Source: a bacterium (GTDB taxonomy: Bacteria > CSSED10-310 > JAFGSJ01). From it: 36,673 nt of DNA. The stretch lies in assembly GCA_016934675.1 (NCBI GenBank), contig JAFGSJ010000101.1:1-36673 (forward strand). The letters run 5' to 3'. Positions 26,701 to 35,168 of this stretch are shown here, one piece after another. How positions within the stretch are numbered: position 1 is the stretch's first letter; every line of letters begins with the position of its first letter. A program made the position numbers and the translations under genes. The notes beneath the pieces are model-generated. The model was given only the letters and a program-made list of their open reading frames with translations. It was not told the DNA's origin and did not search any database.

Positions 26701-28600
26701 GGATGTAACCCAGTTGTTCGAGACTGCTGATCTGATCTGGCGACAAGCCCGGAATTTCCGCTGCTCTCTCCAGATCCGATGATTGCCAGGCAGCCAGCCA
26801 TTGCATCAGCCCGCGAACAAGCTCAGGATGACTCGCACTGATATCAGTTTTTTCTGACGGATCGTTTTCGAGATCATACAGTGTCGTCCGTTTGTGCTTA
26901 AGGTCCTCAATCAGTTTATATGGACCATGTCTGACCCCAATGGCAAAATGATCGAGCTGGAGACTTTTACCGCTATCGGAATGTCGAAGCAGGTTCGAGT
27001 TGGCTTCAAGTGGTATGGGCTGGTCCTGATCCGACCCCGGAAGCAGGGTCAGGTCACCTTCAGCCCGTTCTATTCCGGGCTGAAACGGTCGTTGATCAAG
27101 TGCCCGGCAAATAAGGTCGGGGATGTCGGTTAAACAGACGAGTTGTTCCGAAAGCAGAGCGTGTTCCCCAACCGGTTTTCTGAGAATGAGCGGCACGTGC
27201 AAACTTGCTTGAAAGCAATCACGACCATGATCAAAATAGTAATCGTGCTCGCCCAGGCTCTCGGCATGATCTGCAGTAAGCACGACCAGGCTGTGTTCGA
27301 GCAGGAAACGTGGGACCCGATTCCGAAGCATATCACCGATCAGATAATCGACATAGCTTACCTCCCCCAGATACATCGCCCGTGGGTAACCAATATCACG
27401 AATATGCTTCAAACGTTGGTATGCGGGAAAAGTGATGCCGGACATGCTCTCGCCCTGCAAACGTTTCTCGGGATGCGGGTAATAATAGTTGGCAAATACA
27501 GCCGGAGGCTCATATGGCCCATGGGGCTCATAGTAATGAACAAAGAGAAAAAAAGGAGAGACCGGATCGGTCAGTGAGCGTTCGACCCTGCGATTGACCA
27601 GAACACCTCGACATTCGAACAGATAGCGCCGATCGTAAACCAGGCCACGATCTGCCAGAAACCTGACCAAGGGAAGCCTGAAGACAAAGTCCGGTGGAAA
27701 CCACGCCGGTGAAAATTTGTCATCATACACCTGAAAATGCCGCTGATAATCAAAAAACTCCTTTTTCAGAGGATAGCCACTGACAAGTGCCATCGTGCGA
27801 TACCCCAGACCGGTAAAAAACAAGGCCAGACTCATACCGGGGGATTTGACCGGGTCTCCGTTCGAGCGACAACCGTGCTCCCGTGGATAACGTCCACTGA
27901 TCATCGAGGCGTGAGCCGGGCCCGTCAAGGCCTGAGGCGATTGGACCTGTGTGTAGAGCTGGCCGCCCCGGGACAGTCGGTCCATGACCGGTGTTCGGGC
28001 CTGTTCATGACCATAGCAACCCAGATAGTCCGCTCGCAATGTATCAACAGATATGAGTATACAATTCGTCTGAGTCACCGAATCGGATAGACCTGATGTT
28101 TGAACGCCTGAATCCGTGCATATCGGCTGCTTGAGTCTGGGAGCTGCCAGGAGCATGATAACCAGAACAGGCAGAACAACTCCTAATAGGACTACCTGTG
28201 TCACAGAACGATTATAACATCCCACAAAGACAAGAATACAAACCAGTATTCCGGGTATAGAGAAAACAGAGGGTTGATCATAAGCCCAAACCAGACCGAT
28301 CGAGCAACAGAGACTCCCGACCAATAACAGGACTCGATAACAAAAAACCGACCGGAACGATCGACCCAACAGAGTTGAAATAAGTGCACTCAATCCAGCC
28401 AGCATTGCGGTCAGACACAGATACAGACCCAGGATATGCACCAGGTAGACCATGAAATAACCGAAAGATATACACTCAGAATCAGGAAGATATCGGACCG
28501 CTTCGATCGCGCCCCAGACCAAACCGAACCAGCACGTATACAATAGGTTCGATACTTCAAGCGGTTTATTCCTCGATATTCTTACCCGATCTGACTCCAT
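26693..28600 (-). CDS. Membrane-anchored sulfatase-fold enzyme with Thr nucleophile
   Basis: The 635-residue protein has an N-terminal membrane region of about five helices (to about 155) followed by an exported alkaline-phosphatase/sulfatase-superfamily domain. The metal-binding start is LISVDTLRADYLGCYG with Asp186. The nucleophile position in QALTGPAHASMISGRYP is Thr226 and not the Cys or Ser that is modified to formylglycine in true sulfatases; Thr is used by phosphoglycerol and phosphoethanolamine transferases and some phosphodiesterases. The second metal site is in LTADHAESLGEH, and a His-x-x-Tyr-Lys-Leu element follows (RHGPYKLI). I therefore expect phospho-group transfer or hydrolysis on an envelope molecule. 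ATG 28600 lacks a strong ribosome binding site. It is the first gene of a four-gene operon. Confidence 0.82.
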   Translation of the reverse strand: MESDRVRISRNKPLEVSNLLYTCWFGLVWGAIEAVRYLPDSECISFGYFMVYLVHILGLYLCLTAMLAGLSALISTLLGRSFRSVFCYRVLLLVGSLCCSIGLVWAYDQPSVFSIPGILVCILVFVGCYNRSVTQVVLLGVVLPVLVIMLLAAPRLKQPICTDSGVQTSGLSDSVTQTNCILISVDTLRADYLGCYGHEQARTPVMDRLSRGGQLYTQVQSPQALTGPAHASMISGRYPREHGCRSNGDPVKSPGMSLALFFTGLGYRTMALVSGYPLKKEFFDYQRHFQVYDDKFSPAWFPPDFVFRLPLVRFLADRGLVYDRRYLFECRGVLVNRRVERSLTDPVSPFFLFVHYYEPHGPYEPPAVFANYYYPHPEKRLQGESMSGITFPAYQRLKHIRDIGYPRAMYLGEVSYVDYLIGDMLRNRVPRFLLEHSLVVLTADHAESLGEHDYYFDHGRDCFQASLHVPLILRKPVGEHALLSEQLVCLTDIPDLICRALDQRPFQPGIERAEGDLTLLPGSDQDQPIPLEANSNLLRHSDSGKSLQLDHFAIGVRHGPYKLIEDLKHKRTTLYDLENDPSEKTDISASHPELVRGLMQWLAAWQSSDLERAAEIPGLSPDQISSLEQLGYIHE

Positions 28601-28707
28601 GTATGCAATCCATTCTCACCCTGCTGTTTTTTCATATGGATGAAGTCCCCTGTAGCGACTATCTGATATATGATCTTGGGGAAAAGCGTAGATCGGGATA
28701 CAGCCTT

Positions 28708-29697
28708 TTACTTTTTCGTTTGAAACAAGGCCGAGAAAAGTTCCCGCCAATTGGGGAGTGGACGGGGTTCATCAAGTTTTTCCTCAATCTGACGTAGAAT
28801 CTTCATCATTTTTGTTTGAATATTCATCACTTCGTCTAGCTCGAGCTGCATGGTCCCTATCTTTTCTAGGGCGTCCGCCAAATCATTCTCCATTGAAGAC
28901 GTCAATGCCGGCGCAGAAGGAACGGGCTGGATTGAGGCTGCTTGCTGAGTAGGACTTAGCGGGGCAGACTCTATATCATCATCTGGAAAAAACTCCTCGA
29001 CTTCCGGTGAAGCAGGTCCCGGTTCAGGTTCATCCATAAAAACCGGTTGAGGTATTGAAGGCGGAACATGCACATGTGGGGCCGGCTGAGGTCCTTCAGG
29101 TAACTCATCAAGAAGATGCTCCTCATTCAACTCATCGAGGGGCTCCTCACCAGACTCATCAAGGGACTCATCGCTCAGTTCATCGAGAGGTTCGTCCGTT
29201 ATCTCGGGTAGCACTTCATCCTTGATCTCAAGGTTCAATTTCGTGATAATAGGCTCATCGAGAGGCGATTGGTCTGCTTGATCAGCCTTCACTCCGATCG
29301 GATGTGAAGCTGATTCATCCAGAATAATATCACTGAGCAGATCGTCAACCCACTCGGTATTCTCAGACGATGCTGGAGAAGTCGATTGAGTGACGGGGCC
29401 TTTTTGCGGGACTTGCTGTTTTACCGGACCCGCTTTTTTTTCTTCACGGACCGGCCCGGTAGTGCTCCCATAATCGGATTTTTCCGAAGCTGGTGCTTCT
29501 TCATCGCTCAACCTGAATTCCTGATAGAGTTCATGACTACTCTCGGCCGTCGTAATCAGGTCCAAATCATTATCAGTTACCGAACTCCCCTCGCCATTTT
29601 CTGACAAACTGTCATCCAGAGGGTCTTTACGTGGAGGTTGAACCGGTGGTTTCCCTTTGTGACTCTTTTCATCATTGGCTTGGTCGGTCATGATCAT
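28708..29697 (-). CDS. Acidic repetitive protein of unknown function
   Basis: This 329-residue protein (327 if the ATG at 29691 is used) is not recognised. It has no signal peptide or membrane helix. Residues 1-140 are charged and disordered-looking, with Lys/Pro-rich patches. Residues 145-202 hold at least five imperfect copies of a Glu-Pro-Leu-Asp-Glu-Leu unit, and 203-265 are proline-rich. A probable coiled coil at 268-309 (MENDLADALEKIGTMQLELD, IQTKMMKILRQIEEKLDE) leads to a short Trp-containing tail (PNWRELFSALFQ). The acidic repeats correspond to imperfect tandem repeats in the DNA around 29095-29265. The layout suits a cytoplasmic linker or scaffold that self-associates through its C-terminus. 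It has its own consensus promoter and stands alone. Confidence 0.7.
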   Translation of the reverse strand: MIMTDQANDEKSHKGKPPVQPPRKDPLDDSLSENGEGSSVTDNDLDLITTAESSHELYQEFRLSDEEAPASEKSDYGSTTGPVREEKKAGPVKQQVPQKGPVTQSTSPASSENTEWVDDLLSDIILDESASHPIGVKADQADQSPLDEPIITKLNLEIKDEVLPEITDEPLDELSDESLDESGEEPLDELNEEHLLDELPEGPQPAPHVHVPPSIPQPVFMDEPEPGPASPEVEEFFPDDDIESAPLSPTQQAASIQPVPSAPALTSSMENDLADALEKIGTMQLELDEVMNIQTKMMKILRQIEEKLDEPRPLPNWRELFSALFQTKK

Positions 29698-29725
29698 CCC
29701 ATCCTAAACGATTAATATTAATAGC

Positions 29726-29754
29726 ATTATAAAATAATTGTGCATGAATGTCAA
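29726..29754 (-). promoter_or_regulatory. Consensus sigma-70 promoter of the acidic-protein gene
   Basis: On the minus strand TTGACA (29749-29754), an exact 17-base spacer and TATAAT (29726-29731) give a full consensus match. Transcription would begin near 29719, about 22 bases before the first ATG. The perfect 12-base palindrome ATTAATATTAAT (29711-29722) covers the predicted start site and could be a repressor operator. It is the best promoter in the window. Confidence 0.75.
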
Positions 29755-29842
29755 CTGTATGAAACTTCATACTTTCTCAACACAACCTGACTCAACCCCC
29801 ATGATGAGTGGATGGGTACGTTCATGACTCGATGCACAATGG

Positions 29843-30880
29843 TCAGGAGCGATGTCGTGGTCTGCGGCCGGGTCCTTGGCCAACGGTCCGTCCCATTGAG
29901 TGTATCCGGGCTTTGATCACATCGGGAAAGAGTTCGTCATTTTCATCCACATCCGTTTTCGAGGGGTAAATATCGTACAACAGTCGATACTGCCTGGGAG
30001 TGAAGTTGGGCATGATCACATTGGCACCGGCCTTGAGTCCGTGTTCGCGACTGACATCCGATATGGTGGCCAGGGCTGTTGTGCTGGGGATATTGATTGT
30101 CGGGCAGTTCAGTCTGGTCAGGGCGAGGACCTTAAGAGTCATGGTTTCACTGTTGGGGACCTGGTCAGGTCCGGAGGGGTGATGGGCAGAGCCTAGTGGG
30201 GTGGCCGGATGAGGCAGAAACGGACCAATCCCGACCATATCAACATCCAGATCGCGAAAGAGTCCGATATCATCAGCGAGACTGGTATAGGTCTGACCGG
30301 GAATACCGACCATGATCCCGGTCCCGACCTCGTAACCCATTTGGCCGAGCCATTCGAGAGTTTTGAACCGGTCGGAGGTTTGGCCGGGTCGGGGCGGATG
30401 GATGCATCCGAAAAGGGTCCGGTCCGAAGTTTCGAATCTGAGGAGATAACGGTCCGCACCTGCTATCCGCCAGCCCTCGAGGTCCGAGTGAGAACGTTCC
30501 CCCAGGCTGAGGGTGATTGCCAACCCGGTTTCAGTTTTGATGCGGGCTATGACCTGAGCCAACCAGGATTGGGTGATACCCTGGTCCTCACCCGACTGGA
30601 GTACAATGGTCCCAAACGAGTGCGAAGCAATACGTCGAGCTGCTTCGAGGATTTCCGGTAGGGTCATGCGATAGCGTTTCAAATCCGAGCGGCCGGTCCT
30701 GAGTCCGCAATAAGCACAGGATCTCACACAGATGTTTGAAATTTCGACGAGCCCACGCAAATGGATCGCATCGCCCAGGTATTGCCTGCGTAATGAATCA
30801 GCGGCCAGCCAGAGCTCTTCGAGTCGAGCGGGGTCCGTCTCGACGAGTCGAGCGAGTATGTCGTTTTTAGCGAGCTGCAT
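29843..30880 (-). CDS. hydE: [FeFe]-hydrogenase maturase HydE
   Basis: HydE is a radical-SAM enzyme of H-cluster assembly, thought to act on the Fe-cysteine synthon made by HydG on the way to the [2Fe] subcluster. The 346-residue product has the radical-SAM cluster motif CVRSCAYC (Cys51, Cys55, Cys58), the barrel motif LQSGEDQGIT (about 92) and the family sequence MVGIPGQTYTSLADDI, and the SAM/substrate-pocket segment LRFETSDRTLF. The accessory C-terminal cysteines found in some HydE proteins are absent, which is common and not essential. ATG 30880 overlaps the end of hydF by 14 bases; the longer upstream frame would run deep into hydF and is not used. Length is typical (about 350). It is the last gene of the hydrogenase cluster. 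Confidence 0.93.
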   Translation of the reverse strand: MQLAKNDILARLVETDPARLEELWLAADSLRRQYLGDAIHLRGLVEISNICVRSCAYCGLRTGRSDLKRYRMTLPEILEAARRIASHSFGTIVLQSGEDQGITQSWLAQVIARIKTETGLAITLSLGERSHSDLEGWRIAGADRYLLRFETSDRTLFGCIHPPRPGQTSDRFKTLEWLGQMGYEVGTGIMVGIPGQTYTSLADDIGLFRDLDVDMVGIGPFLPHPATPLGSAHHPSGPDQVPNSETMTLKVLALTRLNCPTINIPSTTALATISDVSREHGLKAGANVIMPNFTPRQYRLLYDIYPSKTDVDENDELFPDVIKARIHSMGRTVGQGPGRRPRHRS

Positions 30881-32111
30881 GCGCCCTGGCACTCCGGTAA
30901 AGTTCGAGCGCATCCGGGAAGGGTTCGAGCGCCCGAGCGAAAATGCCGAGACTGAAGGCAATGACTAGGCCGTAATTGGTGATGGGCACATTGAGACTCC
31001 GGCACCTGAGGATGCGCGAAAGCATGGCCTTTCGATTGAACATACATGCGCCGCAATGGATCACGAGTTTGTATTCGGAGGGGTCATCCGGGAAATCATG
31101 ACCCTGGACCCAGGTGAAATCGAGTTGTCCGCCAACATATTCTGAAAGCCAGCGGGGAATTTTCACCCGACCGATATCATCCGCAATCGGGTGGTGAGAA
31201 CACGCTTCGGCTATGAGGACACGATCGCCCGGTTTCAGTGAGTCCACAGCCAGGGTCCCCGCCACCTGACTGGTCAGATCGCCCTTATAACGGGAAAACA
31301 AAATCGAGAAACTGGTTATTTTAATCGAAACAGGTGTATCTGCTGCGACCTGGACGAAGGCCTGCGAGTCAGTGATCACAATGGCCGGTCCGACTTTCTG
31401 GGCTTCGAGGGCGGCCTTGAGTCGGGTTTCTTTGACGACCAGGGCCATGGCGTCACCATCGAGCAGGTCCCTGATTGTCTGGACCTGCGGTAAAATGATG
31501 CGTCCCTTGGGCGCTTCCTTATCGATCGGGACAACCAGCAGGGCAATGTCACCCGGACCGACCAGGTCGCGGATCAGGGGAGGATTATCGAGAAAATCGA
31601 ACGGAGCGTGATCGAGCAATGCCTGCCGGAATTCGAGGATACCCTGACCATCACGGGCCACTGTTTCGATCAAGGTTATGTTTCTATCCTTGAGATTGGT
31701 CCGGATAGTCTGGTCGACCGGTTTCAGATCGACTTTGTTGGCCACCACGATCACCGGAGTGCCCAGCTCGGAAAACGCCGCCAGTAAACGCTCTTCGAAA
31801 ACATCCCATTGACCGGGATCAATGACGATCACTCCCAGATCGGTGCGTTCGATCACTTTTTTGGATTTTTCGACCCGCTTGGTACCCAGAGCCCCTTCAT
31901 CGTCAATGCCGGCGGTATCGATAAAAACGACCGGACCGAGCGGTAGAAGCTCCATGGGTTTCTCGACCGGGTCGGTCGTGGTACCGGCAATGTCCGAGAC
32001 AATCGAAGTATATTGCCTGGTCATGGCATTCAACAGGCTCGATTTACCGACATTTCGACGTCCGAAAAGGCCGATATGGAGACGTAATCCCTTGAAAACG
32101 CGTTTAGCCAT
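30867..32111 (-). CDS. hydF: [FeFe]-hydrogenase maturation GTPase HydF
   Basis: HydF is the scaffold on which the [2Fe] subcluster is assembled before transfer to the hydrogenase. The 414-residue protein has a GTPase domain with P-loop GRRNVGKSS (18-26), AGTTTDPV switch (42-49), DTAG (65-68) and NKVD (125-128). A dimerisation domain follows, then the iron-sulfur domain with the full ligand set Cys304-x-His306 and His352-Cys353-x-x-Cys356, spaced as in known HydF proteins. Start ATG 32111 is preceded by AAGGGAAAGAG. It lies 60 bases after hydG and overlaps hydE, so the order hydG-hydF-hydE is one transcription unit. Confidence 0.96.
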   Translation of the reverse strand: MAKRVFKGLRLHIGLFGRRNVGKSSLLNAMTRQYTSIVSDIAGTTTDPVEKPMELLPLGPVVFIDTAGIDDEGALGTKRVEKSKKVIERTDLGVIVIDPGQWDVFEERLLAAFSELGTPVIVVANKVDLKPVDQTIRTNLKDRNITLIETVARDGQGILEFRQALLDHAPFDFLDNPPLIRDLVGPGDIALLVVPIDKEAPKGRIILPQVQTIRDLLDGDAMALVVKETRLKAALEAQKVGPAIVITDSQAFVQVAADTPVSIKITSFSILFSRYKGDLTSQVAGTLAVDSLKPGDRVLIAEACSHHPIADDIGRVKIPRWLSEYVGGQLDFTWVQGHDFPDDPSEYKLVIHCGACMFNRKAMLSRILRCRSLNVPITNYGLVIAFSLGIFARALEPFPDALELYRSARAHAAR

Positions 32112-32171
32112 AATACTCTTTCCCTTGGATATCCGGTCTCACTCGTTTAGGCATAACTATTCCTGTTAGGA

Positions 32172-33572
32172 TCAGCAAAAAACATCTCGCTTACCTTGCC
32201 TGACCTTTGCCATGAGATTCTGGGAACGCTGCCGGGACACATCATCGAGTTCGTCGAGTGATCGGGCGATAGCTGCTTCTCCGACAGTCCGCGTTTCATC
32301 GGAAGCATAATCAATCAGATACTCGAGAAAGGTCGAATAGGCGTTGGGACTGCAATGGAGTTTGATCTCACCCGGTTTGGCCAAGTCCATGAAGTCTTTG
32401 CCGGTCCGTCCCAGCCGGTAACAGCCCGTGCAAAATGAAGGGATATACCCCAGAAATGAGACATCACGAATGACCTCATCAAGGGGACGGTGGTCGCCCA
32501 GGCTGAATTGACTGCTCATATCTTCCTGGTCATCGGTCGAGTAACCGCCCGGATTAGTCCGGCTCCCGGCCGAAATCTGCGAAACACCCAGAGCAAAGGT
32601 TTCACGTCTGATATCGGCAGTTTCACGGGTAGACATAATGATTCCGGTATAGGGTACGGCCATGCGCAGGATCGCGATTATTTTCCGAAACTCGAGATCG
32701 GTTACCGGTCTGGGTGGATGGCTGGCCAGGTCGGAACCCACGGCTGGTTCAAGCCTGGGAACGCTGATTGTATGGGGCCCCACGCCGAATTTCTGTTCGA
32801 GGTGGCGAATGTGTTGCATCATAGCCAGGATTTCGAAACGCCAGTCAAAGAGACCAAAGAGCACACCGATACCAACATCATCGATATTTCCCTGCATAGC
32901 TCGGTCGATGGCCGTGATTCGCCAGTTGAAATCGGTTTTTTTCCCGGCCAGATGGACTTTGGCATACGTTTCACGGTGATATGTTTCCTGAAAAATCTGG
33001 TAAGTCCCGATCTTGCGGTCCCTGAGCGCCTGGAATTCCTCGACTTTCAGGGGAGCCAGGTTGACATTCAACCTACGTATTTCACCGCGCTCGTGCCGGG
33101 TGGCATAGACTGTGTCGATGGCCTTGAGTATATAATCGAAACCTTCGCGAGGATAAGCCTCACCGGCAACGAGCAGGATGCGTTTGTGTCCCTGGTCGAT
33201 CAGAATCCGTGTTTCGCGGGCAATCTCATCCTGAGAAAGGGCCCGGCGTTTGACGCTTGTATTCCTGGCCCGGAAGGCACAATAGGAACATTCGTTTCCA
33301 CACATGTTCGAGATGTAGAGCGGAGCAAAGAGTACGAGTCGTTTACCGTAAATATCTTCCTTGATCTGCCGGGCCGTAGCAAACAGCCCGCTTAATAACT
33401 CGGGATCGCTCACATCCATGAGTTGAGCGACCTCTTCAGCCTCGAGTCCCTTCAACGAACGGGCCTTATCGAGTACCTCGAGTACCTGACTTGCACGAGC
33501 TCGACGCCCGGCTTCGATTGTTTTCCAGATACGCTCTTCGTCGATTGGGACTGTTTCCTTGTATTCACTCAT
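32172..33572 (-). CDS. hydG: [FeFe]-hydrogenase maturase HydG
   Basis: HydG is the radical-SAM tyrosine lyase that splits tyrosine to supply CO and cyanide ligands for the H-cluster. The 466-residue product has the SAM-cluster motif Cys91-x3-Cys95-x2-Cys98 (CGNECSYC) and the C-terminal auxiliary cluster motif Cys381-x2-Cys384-x22-Cys407, which separates HydG from its relative ThiH. Other landmarks are GEAYPREGFDYI and YQIFQETYHRETYAKVH. ATG 33572 is chosen because AAGGGAGG sits six bases ahead; the in-frame sequence upstream (to 33644) lacks a ribosome binding site and reaches the preceding gene. Length is typical (about 470). Confidence 0.97.
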   Translation of the reverse strand: MSEYKETVPIDEERIWKTIEAGRRARASQVLEVLDKARSLKGLEAEEVAQLMDVSDPELLSGLFATARQIKEDIYGKRLVLFAPLYISNMCGNECSYCAFRARNTSVKRRALSQDEIARETRILIDQGHKRILLVAGEAYPREGFDYILKAIDTVYATRHERGEIRRLNVNLAPLKVEEFQALRDRKIGTYQIFQETYHRETYAKVHLAGKKTDFNWRITAIDRAMQGNIDDVGIGVLFGLFDWRFEILAMMQHIRHLEQKFGVGPHTISVPRLEPAVGSDLASHPPRPVTDLEFRKIIAILRMAVPYTGIIMSTRETADIRRETFALGVSQISAGSRTNPGGYSTDDQEDMSSQFSLGDHRPLDEVIRDVSFLGYIPSFCTGCYRLGRTGKDFMDLAKPGEIKLHCSPNAYSTFLEYLIDYASDETRTVGEAAIARSLDELDDVSRQRSQNLMAKVRQGKRDVFC

Positions 33573-33643
33573 GTTATCCTCCCTTGAGGACCTTGCTGAG
33601 AAACGATTGATCCAGGCTGAAATTGCCCTGAATCGTGTCATCA

Positions 33644-34771
33644 TTATTCACGATTATCCGAAATCAAAGTAACCGTAAAAGTGCTGCCCACATCCGGAGT
33701 GCTTTGCACCTCGATTTCACCCTGATAATGGTGACAGATTTTTTTTACCGTGGACAGACCGAGACCCGATCCGAGAATGCCGGCTGTTTTCTTATTCTTG
33801 ATTCTGACAAAATCCCCGAAAAGCCTGTTCGTCTCCTCTGGAGTCAGTCCGATCCCCGTATCAGAAACCTTGATCCTGACCGTGTTGACTTCACGCTCGA
33901 TCCTGATTGTGACCGAGCCGTCCTGGCGATTGTATTTGATGGCATTGGATATGAGATTGTTCAGGATAATCTCGATTTCACCTCGATCTGCGATCATATG
34001 CACGGGCTGGTCCTGCACGAGCACGACCTTGATCCCCTTTGGCTTGGCATCGGTCTCGACCAGTTCGATTGCTTGTTTGGCCAACTCGATCAAGTCCAGC
34101 TCGACCAATTCCCGCTTCTTCGTTCCGGCCTCGATACTGGTCATATCAAGCAAATCGGCGATCAGTTTCCGCATACCTTGGACCCTGATGAGCGAACGTT
34201 CAACGACATGCTTGAGTTTGGCCTGCTCGGTCACGGTCCCATCTTCGATCATGCGCAAATAGGTTTCGATGGCCGAAATCGGGCTCTTGAGCTCATGTGC
34301 GACCACGGAGATCAGTTGAAAGCGCATCTGCCGTTTGTCACGTTCGAGTTCGAGGGCGTGGCGGCAAACAATCAGATGGTTTGTCGCCTTTTCGATTGTG
34401 CTCTTGAGTTCTTGTGGTGTAAAAGGCTTGGCCAGAAAATCGAATGCCCCCAGTTTGGTGGTGCTGACAGCCATGCCGATCGAAGCATGGGCTGTGATCA
34501 TGATGACCACGAGATCACGGCCTTTACTGGCGACGGTTTCGAGGACTTCGAGCCCCTGAATACCCGGGAGTTTCATATCGAGTAGCATGATATCCGGCGA
34601 TTCGGACTCAACCAATTGAATGCCTTCTTCGCCGGTTTTGGCCTCGATAAACTCGAAACGGGCAGTATGATTGAACTGATGAAGCTGGACCGTGAAATTT
34701 CTGAGGACACGGATCACACCAGCCCGCATCATGGGCTCATCATCGACCACAAGTATCTTGAGCGTATTCAC
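33644..34771 (-). CDS. Receiver-histidine kinase hybrid (REC-HisKA-HATPase)
   Basis: The 375-residue cytoplasmic protein has an N-terminal receiver domain (acidic Asp10-Asp11, phospho-acceptor Asp65 in LLDMKLPG, MITAH, Lys in AKPFTP) and a C-terminal histidine kinase with His159 in VVAHELKSP. The ATP-binding boxes NNLISNAIKYN, DTGIGL and GSGLGLS follow. With no sensor or membrane segment, it most likely receives a signal through its receiver and passes it on, as in phosphorelays. The start is GTG 34771, supported by AAGGAG spanning the stop of the preceding gene at ideal distance; an upstream in-frame ATG would overlap that gene further. It sits between a response regulator and hydG, linking it to control of hydrogenase maturation. 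Confidence 0.9.
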   Translation of the reverse strand: MNTLKILVVDDEPMMRAGVIRVLRNFTVQLHQFNHTARFEFIEAKTGEEGIQLVESESPDIMLLDMKLPGIQGLEVLETVASKGRDLVVIMITAHASIGMAVSTTKLGAFDFLAKPFTPQELKSTIEKATNHLIVCRHALELERDKRQMRFQLISVVAHELKSPISAIETYLRMIEDGTVTEQAKLKHVVERSLIRVQGMRKLIADLLDMTSIEAGTKKRELVELDLIELAKQAIELVETDAKPKGIKVVLVQDQPVHMIADRGEIEIILNNLISNAIKYNRQDGSVTIRIEREVNTVRIKVSDTGIGLTPEETNRLFGDFVRIKNKKTAGILGSGLGLSTVKKICHHYQGEIEVQSTPDVGSTFTVTLISDNRE

Positions 34772-34775
34772 GGTA

Positions 34776-35168
34776 TTACTCCTTGAGTAGCCGTTTGACC
34801 TCACTTTTGAGCTGTTCAGCCCGGGCAGGTTTATCGATCAGGACATCGGCCTTGATCCAGGACTTCTCTTCGTCGGTATTGGCCTTGAAATCGAGACCGG
34901 TAGTGGCCGTGACGGCAGTCAACAGTATCACCGGAGTACCCGGGTACATTTTTTTGACCAGATGGCACAAGACAAATCCTGAATCCATCTGTTCCATCAT
35001 CAGGTCAAACACCGCCAGGTCCGGTCTCACGGTCAGGATTGTTTCTTCAGCCTCAGAATGCCCGTTGGCTGTTACAACATTATATCCCTCCGACGCGAGA
35101 ATCATCTCAACTTGTTCCAGTAAATCTGGGTCGTCGTCCACGACCAGGATCGTTTTTTGAGCGTTCAT
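34776..35168 (-). CDS. Single-domain response regulator
   Basis: A 130-residue stand-alone receiver domain: the acidic cluster Asp11-Asp12-Asp13, the phospho-acceptor Asp55 in LAVFDLMME, Thr in LLTAV and the conserved Lys in IDKPARAEQL. The loop between about 90 and 107 is longer than usual (FKANTDEEKSWIKAD). There is no output domain, so it should act by protein contact or as a phosphate shuttle between the flanking kinases. It overlaps the upstream hydrogenase-domain kinase as ATGA, and its stop lies within the ribosome binding region of the REC-kinase gene. Confidence 0.92.
   Translation of the reverse strand: MNAQKTILVVDDDPDLLEQVEMILASEGYNVVTANGHSEAEETILTVRPDLAVFDLMMEQMDSGFVLCHLVKKMYPGTPVILLTAVTATTGLDFKANTDEEKSWIKADVLIDKPARAEQLKSEVKRLLKE

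Noticed and set aside
29095..29265. Short repeated DNA units as a CRISPR-like or satellite array
   Set aside because: The repeats are imperfect, in frame, and code for the Leu-Asp-Glu units of the acidic protein, so they are protein repeats.
30881..30961. Longer N-terminus for hydE
   Set aside because: The in-frame extension lies within hydF, and the shorter form gives a standard-length HydE beginning shortly before the conserved region.
32490..33395. Plus-strand open frame of 301 residues
   Set aside because: Antisense to hydG, whose cluster motifs are unambiguous; no signal of independent coding.
33635..34585. Plus-strand open frame of 316 residues
   Set aside because: It lies antisense to the receiver-kinase gene, which has clear domain motifs; the frame has no ribosome binding site or recognisable domain and arises from codon bias on the other strand.
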